The translations under genes and the position numbers were made by a program. Of a DNA stretch of 23,846 nucleotides, positions 1 through 6,900 are shown piece by piece (positions within the stretch are counted from its first letter, which is position 1; the number at the start of each line of letters is the position of its first letter). The notes beneath the pieces were generated by a model. It was given only the letters and a program-made list of their open reading frames with translations, searched no databases and was not told the origin of the DNA. The stretch comes from JBDSSS01 sp039928615 (GTDB lineage Bacteria > Actinomycetota > Actinomycetes > Actinomycetales > Dermatophilaceae), in contig JBDSSS010000079.1 of NCBI GenBank assembly GCA_039928615.1, positions 1 to 23,846 of the forward strand. The letters run 5' to 3'.

Positions 1-57
1 ACCCGCTGAGGTGTCGGTGGTGTTCGGAGTCTCGCGCTTGCGGTCGATGGTGCTCAT
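1..57 (-). CDS. 5' end of an unidentified leftward gene (partial)
   Basis: Only the first 19 codons lie in the window, reading MSTIDRKRETPNTTDTSAG from an ATG at 57. A GGAG Shine-Dalgarno element sits 9 nt upstream of the ATG on the minus strand, and codons are mostly G/C-ending as in the neighbours. The visible peptide is polar and looks like a disordered N-terminal tail, so no family can be named. The gene diverges from the FemX-type gene, and the 201-bp gap between them carries three dyad-symmetric sites that could control it. The start is fairly secure; the product is unknown. Confidence 0.55.
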   Translation of the reverse strand, partial: MSTIDRKRETPNTTDTSAG

Positions 58-106
58 TGATCTCATCTCCAGAACTTGGATCTCGTTCCGGCAGTTCCTC
101 TGTCGG

Positions 107-126
107 TACTACTTACTGTAGTAGTA
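107..126. promoter_or_regulatory. Dyad TACTAC-N5-GTAGTA, possible repressor operator
   Basis: TACTAC at 107-112 is matched by GTAGTA at 118-123, and again at 121-126 because the right arm is duplicated by 3 bp. The A/T content stands out from its GC-rich surroundings. The shape resembles operators of small winged-helix repressors such as the BlaI/CopY type, but that is only resemblance. It lies about 50-70 bp upstream of the leftward start at 57, where repressor sites usually act. Confidence 0.45.
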
Positions 127-144
127 AGGGGATCCTGCGTGGTT

Positions 145-156
145 GGGAACGTTCCC
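145..156. promoter_or_regulatory. 12-bp perfect palindrome GGGAACGTTCCC, LacI-family-like operator
   Basis: GGGAACGTTCCC is a perfect palindrome with a central CG. LacI-family operators typically have such a centre, and the actinobacterial CebR box TGGGAGCGCTCCCA is close in sequence; here the flanks give TGGGAACGTTCCCG. A LacI-type sugar-responsive repressor acting on one of the two divergent genes is an inference; no such regulator is visible in the window. Confidence 0.45.
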
Positions 157-162
157 GTTTGT

Positions 163-173
163 CATGTGACATG
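163..173. promoter_or_regulatory. Short dyad CATGT-G-ACATG
   Basis: A perfect 5-bp inverted repeat about one nucleotide lies 6 bp right of the GGGAACGTTCCC palindrome. It could be a further regulator site or part of the same control region. It is short enough that chance cannot be excluded. Confidence 0.25.
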
Positions 174-258
174 CAGAACAACCGGGCCGTCGAAGGGGCT
201 AATGGCCACGCTGTGCCGGGTCCAGGGGCCGGGGTCATGCGCCGATAAGGTGGCGGCC

Positions 259-1464
259 ATGCATCAGGACAGCCACCCCCAGGGACCCTTCACCGTCCGA
301 CCCGTCACGCCGGACGAGGCCCGTTCGGCGCTGCTCTCGGTGGGGGGCAGCTTCCTCCAGACGCCCGAGTGGGCCCGGACCAAGCCGGCCTGGCGACGCC
401 AGCACCTCGGCTGGTTCGACGCGTCGGGGGAGTGCGTGGGGGCGGCGCTCGTGCTCGCCCGCAACATCCCCCGGCTGAGCAAGACCTTCGCCTACCTCCC
501 CGAGGGCCCGGCGCTGCCGTGGGACGCCGTCGCGGCCGATCCCGCAGCCTGGCTCGACCCGCTCGTCGCCTGGGCGAAGTCCGCCGGGTCCTTCGCGCTG
601 CGCCTCGGCTTCCCCGTGCGCTCTCGCACCTGGACGCCCGAGCCGGTCAAGAAGCAGGTGGCCGAGGGTGGTCTGCTCTCCTTCACCTCCCTCACCCCGG
701 AGATCGACAACGCCGCGGCGCGGTCGCTGGAGGCCTACCTCGACCGGAGCGACTGGCTGCCGATCGGTGCCGGGTCCGGCGCGGCCGTCGGGCAGCCGCG
801 CTACCTCTGCATCCTCGACCTCGCGGGCCGTCAGGCCCCGGAGGTGCTCAAGGGGATGAACCAGCAGTGGCGGCGCAACATCAAGAAGGCGACGAAGGCT
901 GGCGTCCAGGTGCGCCGCACCGGGGTCGAGGGCGTCGACACCTTCCACGGGCTGTACGTCGAGTCGGCCGAGCGTGACCACTTCCACCCCCGGCCCAAGG
1001 CGTACTTCGCCGAGATGCTCGCCGCGTTCGGTGCGGCGCCCGGTGACGGTCAGGTCATCGGTCACGTCTACGAGGCCCACGTCGACGGGGACGTGCTCGC
1101 GTCGGCGATCATGCTCCGCGTCGGGGACACCTTCTCCTACCTCTACGGCGGCTCCACCGAGCGAAACCGGGACGCCCGCGCCTCGAACGCGCTGCAGTGG
1201 CAGGCGGTCCAGGACGCGATCGAGGCGGGCTGCACTTCCTACGACTTCCGCGGCTTCAGCACCTCGCTCGGTGCGACGTCGCCGCTGACCGGCCTGCTGC
1301 TCTTCAAGCTCGGCGCCGGCGCCGATGTCGTCGAGATGGTCGGCGAGCGCGAGCTCGTGATCAGCCGGTTCTGGCACACCGCCTTCGACCGGGCCATGGC
1401 GCTGCGCGTCGCCGTCAACAAGCGTCGCTTCGGGTCCGCTGCGAGCCCCGACGCCGACGTCTGA
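259..1464 (+). CDS. FemA/FemB/FemX-type peptidoglycan bridge aminoacyltransferase
   Basis: Predicted 401-aa cytoplasmic enzyme of the Fem family, which adds amino acids (Gly, Ala or Ser from aminoacyl-tRNA) to the side chain of lipid II to build the interpeptide bridge. Supporting features are the conserved run around MNQQWRRNIKKATKAGV, the later block with HVYEAHVDGDVLASAIMLRVG, the SYLYGGSTERNRDARASNAL motif and the following YDFRGF segment, all in the order expected for the paired GNAT-like domains. The frame is open back to 76, but the ATG at 259 has an AAGGTGG Shine-Dalgarno element and begins just before the conserved part; the upstream extension is poorly coding. Length fits the family. 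The amino acid added cannot be told from sequence. It converges on the MmpS-like operon, 50 bp away. Confidence 0.85.
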   Translation: MHQDSHPQGPFTVRPVTPDEARSALLSVGGSFLQTPEWARTKPAWRRQHLGWFDASGECVGAALVLARNIPRLSKTFAYLPEGPALPWDAVAADPAAWLDPLVAWAKSAGSFALRLGFPVRSRTWTPEPVKKQVAEGGLLSFTSLTPEIDNAAARSLEAYLDRSDWLPIGAGSGAAVGQPRYLCILDLAGRQAPEVLKGMNQQWRRNIKKATKAGVQVRRTGVEGVDTFHGLYVESAERDHFHPRPKAYFAEMLAAFGAAPGDGQVIGHVYEAHVDGDVLASAIMLRVGDTFSYLYGGSTERNRDARASNALQWQAVQDAIEAGCTSYDFRGFSTSLGATSPLTGLLLFKLGAGADVVEMVGERELVISRFWHTAFDRAMALRVAVNKRRFGSAASPDADV

Positions 1465-1470
1465 GTGGCC

Positions 1471-1513
1471 CGGCCCCACGCCCACGCCGGTGACCTGAGC
1501 GCGGTCGGGGCCG
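1471..1513. terminator. Possible bidirectional terminator between convergent genes
   Basis: CGGCCCC at 1471-1477 can pair with GGGGCCG at 1507-1513, and GACC (1492-1495) with GGTC (1503-1506) nests next to the 3' arm. It fills the 50-bp gap between two convergent stop codons, as a shared terminator would. There is no T-run and a sizeable internal bulge, so this is tentative. Confidence 0.35.
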
Positions 1514-1514
1514 C

Positions 1515-2264
1515 CTACTCCCCGATCGTGCAGACGGCCTCCCCGCGGCCGGTGGCCACGGCGACGAGGTCGGCACCGGCATAGACGCGGCACTGGATCA
1601 TCGCCTCCGGGGTTCGGGCGCTCGCGGTCACCTCAAGCCCGGTCGTGCCCCTGCCGAGCACGACCTCGTAGGCGACCGGGAGGGGTATGCCGTCGAAGTC
1701 CCTGGGTCCCCAGCTGCCTGCCGCGAACGTCCCGCTGACGGCCACGTTGGCGGTCCCGGTCAGTGCCGAGACGACCTCGATGCGCAGGCGTGACTCCGCG
1801 GTCGACCAGGGCTCGACCCCGGGTCGCCCGGGTAGGGGCGCCGCGATGGCAGGATCGTCCGTGACGGGCGTGACGACCGTCCCCGACCCCGGGTTGTCAT
1901 CCACATCCAGGACCCCCGCGGAGACCCCGAACCCGTGGTCGGTCCCGTTGACGACGAGGTCGACACCACGGTGCCCTATCCCGAGCATGAAGGGCAGCGC
2001 CAGCAGGAGCGAGAGCCAGCGGCGACGGTGGTTCCTGCGCGACCGTGCCGGACGCCGCACCTCCGGTCGCTCGCCGGGCCGGGCCCAGGCGTCCGGCAGG
2101 AGTGGAGCCGGCGCAGTCGGCGGAGTCGGCTGAGTCGGTTGAGTCGGCTGAGTCGGCTGAGTCGTCGTGCGAGCCGGCTCGTCGGGGAAGGCGACATGCC
2201 GGTCGTGCTGCGGGTCGGGGACGCCTCCCTGACGAGTGGGTCCCGGGCGCTCCTCGTGGGTCAC
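1515..2264 (-). CDS. MmpS-like membrane-anchored protein, third gene of paralogous trio
   Basis: 249-aa protein from a GTG at 2264 with a GAGG Shine-Dalgarno element. Order of parts: a disordered cytoplasmic N-terminus with the trio motif VPDPQHDRHVAFPDE (about residues 15-29); a Pro-Thr-Gln repeat tract (about 36-49); LLPDAW (55-60); a very basic stretch; one membrane span around 83-97; then an outer beta-rich domain starting near LRIEVVS and ending IQCRVYAG...GEAVC. Its two cysteines (about 225 and 245) have the same spacing as in both paralogues. The outer domain resembles the MmpS family (partners of MmpL exporters) in its closing C-x-I/V-x-x-G...C pattern; no MmpL gene is present here. 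Function unknown. The start lies 6 nt after the preceding paralogue's stop codon, suggesting translational coupling. Confidence 0.75.
   Translation of the reverse strand: MTHEERPGPTRQGGVPDPQHDRHVAFPDEPARTTTQPTQPTQPTQPTPPTAPAPLLPDAWARPGERPEVRRPARSRRNHRRRWLSLLLALPFMLGIGHRGVDLVVNGTDHGFGVSAGVLDVDDNPGSGTVVTPVTDDPAIAAPLPGRPGVEPWSTAESRLRIEVVSALTGTANVAVSGTFAAGSWGPRDFDGIPLPVAYEVVLGRGTTGLEVTASARTPEAMIQCRVYAGADLVAVATGRGEAVCTIGE
2115..2168 (-). repeat. 9-bp tandem repeat coding for Pro-Thr-Gln
   Basis: Six consecutive units of the type AGTCGGCTG begin at 2115, 2124, 2133, 2142, 2151 and 2160 (plus strand), with a few substitutions. They encode the PTQ tract of the MmpS-like protein and occur in none of the other two paralogues. 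The unit length is a multiple of three, so copy-number change would lengthen or shorten the cytoplasmic linker without breaking the frame. Confidence 0.85.
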
Positions 2265-2270
2265 GGTGCC

Positions 2271-3035
2271 TCAGTCTGTCGGCGGGGCCGCAATGCAGTC
2301 CGCGGCTCCTTGGGCGGTGGCGATCGCGACGAGGTCGGTGCCACTGTAGATGCGGCACTGGATGGTGTCCCCGCGCTCGCCCGTCGCGATCACCTCGACC
2401 TGGGCGGTGAACCGGTCGGTTGTGACCACGTAGGAGGAGCTCCCGATCGCGCCCGGAAAGATCTCGAGCGGGTCGCCGCCCGGACTCGTGCCCGGGTCGT
2501 TGAACACCTGCACCACCACGTCGGCCGGCGCCGGCCCGTCCGAGACGACCTCGACGCGGAGCGGCGTCGCCGTCGACCTCCACGGGAGGAGTGGTGGTGA
2601 CGGCACGAGACGGGGCGCGATGGGTGGGCCGTCGGTGACGAGGGTGACGACGTGTGGACCGTCCGGTTGATCGTGCATGTCGACGGGGCCAGCCATGGGT
2701 GCGCTCAGGCTCCCAGGTTGGTCAGAGGGACCCCAGTGCACCTCAGAGCCTCGGTTGGCCAGGCCGAGGACGAGCGGCACCACCAGGACCACCGGTAGCC
2801 AGCGCGGCAACCGCGTTGTTGGCTGAGGCACCGGAGGTCGGGTCAGGATCGCGGGCGCCGGTAGCTGGTTCGAGTGGCGCGACGAGCGAGGAACCTCGGC
2901 ATTCACGGAGGAGGTGGTGCTCGGCGTCCAGGCGTCGGGGGGCAGCGAGGGCGGGGCCGTCGTCGGCCCGTCATCCGGGAAGGCGACATGGTGGTCCTGC
3001 TGCGGGTCGGGGACCTGCGGCTGACTGCTAGCCAC
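2271..3035 (-). CDS. MmpS-like membrane-anchored protein, second gene of paralogous trio
   Basis: 254-aa protein from a GTG at 3035; the frame is open to 3341, but GGGAG sits 9 nt before this GTG, and the extension would run across the upstream paralogue with non-coding-like composition. It carries the trio motif VPDPQQDHHVAFPDD (about residues 8-22), LPPDAW (31-36), a Pro-rich linker, and one membrane span after RLPRWLP (about 79-93). The outer domain has LRVEVVS and a C-terminal IQCRIYSG...AADC with cysteines at about 227 and 247. Like its neighbours it looks like a type II single-pass protein with an MmpS-like beta domain outside. It begins 5 nt after the upstream gene's stop, with its ribosome site inside that gene's end. 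Function unknown. Confidence 0.75.
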   Translation of the reverse strand: MASSQPQVPDPQQDHHVAFPDDGPTTAPPSLPPDAWTPSTTSSVNAEVPRSSRHSNQLPAPAILTRPPVPQPTTRLPRWLPVVLVVPLVLGLANRGSEVHWGPSDQPGSLSAPMAGPVDMHDQPDGPHVVTLVTDGPPIAPRLVPSPPLLPWRSTATPLRVEVVSDGPAPADVVVQVFNDPGTSPGGDPLEIFPGAIGSSSYVVTTDRFTAQVEVIATGERGDTIQCRIYSGTDLVAIATAQGAADCIAAPPTD

Positions 3036-3040
3036 GAGAC

Positions 3041-3790
3041 TCAGCTCCCTGCCGGGCTCAGGGTGCAGTCGGCCTGGCCGACACCGCTCTCGGAGGCGAC
3101 GAGCGCTTCGCCTTCGTAGATCCGGCACTGGACGGTGTCCCTGCTCCGGCTCGTCACGAACACGTGGACCTGCTCCGTGTCCGGGCCGGTCGTGACGTCG
3201 TAGGCCGCGGGGAGCTGCTCGTCGGTGAAGTCGGTCTCCTCGTATGAGGTGCTCGCGGAGGTGGTCTGGACCTGCACGTCCGCGGAACCGCCTGAGTCGG
3301 ACACCACTTCGACCCGCAGAGGCGTGTCGGTGGGTGACCATGGCGCCACGGTCGGCAACCCCACAAGCCGCGGCTCGATGGCCGAGGTGTCCGCGACGGG
3401 TCGGACGTTGTCGGAGATGCCGTCGCCCGGGCTGTCTGCCCCCACGGCGGAGACGCCGTCACCAGAGCTGACCTGCACCTCGCCCCCGTGGTTGGCCACG
3501 CCGAAGAGGACGGGGACGGCGATGACGAAGGGGAGCCAACGCGGCATCCGGTTGCGACCAGCCCCGGTCCGGGGCGGGGACGGGGGAGGCAGCGGACGAC
3601 CGGATGTGCCCGTGTAGCGCCGCGGTGCGGAAGTGGGCGCACGGTTCGACTGCGGGGCCCACGCGTCCGGGGGAAGCGTCACCGCCGGTGTCACGCGCGC
3701 CGGCTCGTCTGGGAAGGTCACGTGCCGGTCCTGCTGCGGGTCCGGGACGTGCGGGCGGCCGTCGTCGCTCCCACGCACGGGATCGGACAC
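3041..3790 (-). CDS. MmpS-like membrane-anchored protein, first gene of paralogous trio
   Basis: 249-aa protein. The frame opens from a GTG at 3853, but the GTG at 3790 follows GAGGA and gives an N-terminus (SDPVRGSDDGRPHVPDPQQD) that matches the paralogues in length, so 3790 is preferred. Parts: VPDPQQDRHVTFPDEPAR (about 15-32), LPPDAWAP (39-46), Pro/Arg linker, membrane span after RMPRWLP (about 85-99), outer domain with LRVEVVSD and a closing VQCRIYEG...QADC pair (about 222 and 242). It is first in the leftward operon and diverges from hrpA across a 192-bp gap. The MmpS resemblance rests on the outer-domain pattern only. Alternative: an unrelated actinobacterial secreted beta-sandwich family. 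Function unknown. Confidence 0.75.
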   Translation of the reverse strand: MSDPVRGSDDGRPHVPDPQQDRHVTFPDEPARVTPAVTLPPDAWAPQSNRAPTSAPRRYTGTSGRPLPPPSPPRTGAGRNRMPRWLPFVIAVPVLFGVANHGGEVQVSSGDGVSAVGADSPGDGISDNVRPVADTSAIEPRLVGLPTVAPWSPTDTPLRVEVVSDSGGSADVQVQTTSASTSYEETDFTDEQLPAAYDVTTGPDTEQVHVFVTSRSRDTVQCRIYEGEALVASESGVGQADCTLSPAGS

Positions 3791-3821
3791 GGCTTCCTCG
3801 CTTCGACGGTCGTTCAACGGT

Positions 3822-3852
3822 GTAGGGACCCGGTAGGGCCCGGCAGGGTCCA
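3822..3852. repeat. Three imperfect ~10-bp tandem units of GTAGGGnCCC type
   Basis: GTAGGGACCCG (3822-3832), GTAGGGCCCG (3833-3842) and GCAGGGTCC (3843-3851) follow each other directly. Each unit has a GGGnCCC-like dyad core. They lie in the divergent promoter gap, 32 bp and more upstream of the preferred MmpS-like start, so they may bind a regulator of that operon. If the longer GTG start at 3853 were used they would be coding. Confidence 0.4.
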
Positions 3853-3969
3853 CGGCCGGGTTACGAGCCCGTCCCTTCGACGACGGCCACGAGCGGGCCG
3901 TTCCCCGGGCCGCCGAGCCGCCGAGCTGGCGCCGCGGGATATCCGTTCGGTGCCGCGAGCCGGCCCGCC

Positions 3970-3983
3970 TATCCTGTCCCTCA
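3970..3983 (+). promoter_or_regulatory. hrpA -10 element of a leaderless promoter
   Basis: TATCCT at 3970-3975 ends 7 nt before the ATG at 3983, so transcription should start at or next to the start codon. No Shine-Dalgarno element precedes that ATG, which fits a leaderless mRNA, common in actinobacteria. A -35 element is not clear; TTCGGT at 3946-3951 is a weak candidate. Confidence 0.55.
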
Positions 3984-6900
3984 TGCCCGACGACCCGACG
4001 ACCGAGCGCCCCCGCGCCCGGAGCGGGCGCCGCCGGGGCCGCGGCCGCGGTCGCCCCACGGCCTCGGTCTCACCACAGGAGACCTCGCCGCCGGAAGCCG
4101 GCCCTCGACAGGCCACACCTCCGGAGGGCGCGCACCGGGACGGTGCACCCCGTGGGCGTGTCGCCGGCCGGGCGCGACGACCTGCGCTCAGCCCCGAGCA
4201 GCAGCAGGCCCGACGGGCGGCTCGCGCGGCGACCGTCCCGCCCATCACCTACCCGCCGCAGCTGCCCGTCGTCGAGCGCCGGGACGACATCGCCGCCGCC
4301 ATCCGCGATCACCAGGTCGTCGTCATCGCCGGGGAGACCGGCTCGGGCAAGACGACCCAGATCCCGAAGATCTGCCTCGAGCTCGGGCGGGGCCTCGATG
4401 GCGTCATCGGGCACACGCAACCACGCCGGATCGCGGCCCGAGCCGTCGCGGAGCGGCTCTCCGAGGAGCTCGACGTCGAGCTGGGCACGGCCGTCGGCTA
4501 CCAGGTCCGCTTCACCGACCAGTCGAGCCGCGACACGCTCGTCAAGGTGATGACCGACGGCATCCTGCTCGCCGAGATGCAGCGCGACCGGGAGCTGCGC
4601 CGCTACGACACGATCATCATCGACGAGGCCCACGAGCGCAGCCTCAACATCGACTTCATCCTCGGCTACCTCAAGCAGCTGCTGCCCCGCCGCCCCGACC
4701 TCAAGGTCATCATCACCTCGGCGACGATCGACCCGCTGCGCTTCGCCGAGCACTTCGCCGGACCCGACGGTGAGCCGGCCCCGATCATCGAGGTCTCCGG
4801 CCGCACCTACCCCGTCGAGGTCCGCTACCGGCCGCTCGTCGACCCGGACCGGCCCGACGACGAGGAGCGCGACCTCGTCACCGGCATCAGCGACGCGGTC
4901 CTCGAGCTGTGGACCGAGCGGCACGGCGGGTCCAGCTCGGACATCCTCGTCTTCCTCTCCGGCGAGCGCGAGATCCGCGAGGCGGCCGACGCCCTCACCG
5001 GGCTCAAGCTCCCCGTCACCGAGATCGTCCCGCTCTACGGGCGGCTGTCCGCGGCCGAGCAGCACCGCGTCTTCTCGAGGCACACCGGGCGACGGGTCGT
5101 GCTCGCCACCAACGTGGCCGAGACCTCGCTCACCGTCCCGGGCATCCGCTACGTCATCGACACCGGCACCGCGCGCATCTCCCGCTACAGCCAGCGCACC
5201 AAGGTCCAGCGCCTGCCCATCGAGCCGATCAGCCAGGCCTCGGCCAACCAGCGATCCGGCCGGTGCGGGCGTGTCTCCGAGGGCATCGCGATCCGGCTCT
5301 ACTCCGAGGACGACCACGACTCGCGGCCCGAGTTCACCGACCCCGAGATACTTCGCACCAACCTCGCGTCCGTCATCCTGCAGATGACTGCGCTCGGCCT
5401 TGGCGACATCGCCCGTTTCCCCTTCGTCGACCCGCCCGACTCCCGTCAGATCACTGACGGGGTGCGCCTCCTCGAGGAGCTGCAGGCCTTCGCCCCCGAG
5501 GACGAGACCGCGCCGGCGGGCAAGGGCCGGCGCCGGCCCGGTCGGCGGCTCACGGCATACGGCCGCACCATCGCCACCCTCCCGATCGACCCGCGGCACG
5601 CGCGGATGGTGCTCGAGGCCGACCAGCGCGGGGTGCTGCGCGAGGTGCTCGTCATCGTCGCCGCCCTGTCGATCCAGGACCCGCGGGAGCGCCCGCAGGA
5701 CAAGCAGGAGCTTGCCAACGCTGCGCACAAGCGCTTCGCCGACGAGACGAGCGACTTCCTCACCTGGCTCAACCTCTGGGCCTACGTCAAGGAGCAGCAG
5801 AAAGAGCTGTCCTCCAGTGCTTTTCGCCGGCTCTGCAAGTCGGAGTTCCTCAACTACATGAGGATCCGCGAGTGGCAGGACCTCCACACGCAGGTGAAGC
5901 AGGCGGCCAAGTCGGCCGGTCTCCACGCGGAGCCGGGGAGCGGCAAGGGCGAGCTCGACGGTGACGCGGTCCACCAGTCGGTGCTCGCCGGGCTGCTCTC
6001 GCACATCGGTGTCCGTGACGAGCAGAAGCGGGAGTATGCCGGTGCCCGCGGCGCGCGCTTCGGGATCAGCCCCGGGTCGGCGCTCTTCCGCAAGCAGCCG
6101 CAGTTCGTCATGGCCGAGGAGCTGGTCGAGACGAGCCGGCTGTGGGCCAGGGTCAACGCGCGGATCGACCCGGAGTGGGCCGAGCGGCTCGGTGCCCACC
6201 TCGTCAAGCGCCAGTACTCCGAGCCGCGCTGGTCCGGCAAGCGGGGGTCCGCGGTCGCGACCGAGCGGGTCACCCTCTACGGCGTCCCGATCGTCGTGGG
6301 ACGCGTCATCGGCCTCGGGAGCATCGACGCCGAGCTCGCCCGCGACCTCTTCATCCGGCACGCCCTCGTCGAGGGCGACTGGCGCACCGAGCACGCCTTC
6401 TTCCGGGCGAACGCCGACCTCGTCACCCAGCTCGGGGAGCTCGAGGCACGCACCCGACGTCGTGACATCGTCGTCGACGACAGCACGTTGGTCGCCTTCT
6501 ACGACAAGCGGATTCCCGCCGACGTCGTCTCGGGGCGGCACTTCGACTCGTGGTGGAAGAAGGCTCGCCGCGAGACCCCCGACCTGCTCACCTTCACCGA
6601 GGACCTCCTGCTGCGTGATGCGGCGGGGAGCCTCGCCAACGACGACCACCCGACCATCTGGACGCAGGGGGACACCGTCCTGACGGTCACCTACCAGTTC
6701 GAGCCGGGGTCGGCCGCCGACGGCGTCACCGTGCACGTGTCCGTCGACCGGCTCAACCAGGTCACTGCCGACGGCTTCGAGTGGCAGGTGCCCGGCTTCC
6801 GGGAAGAGCTGATCACGGCCCTGATCCGGTCGCTGCCCAAGGGCGTGCGTCGGCTCATCGTCCCGGCCCCCGACCACGCGAGAGCCGTTCTGCCGCAGCT

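Noticed and set aside
76..258. N-terminal extension of the FemX-type protein from an ATG at 76
   Set aside because: It would run through all three operator-like dyads, and the added 61 residues show no family similarity; ATG 259 has a ribosome site.
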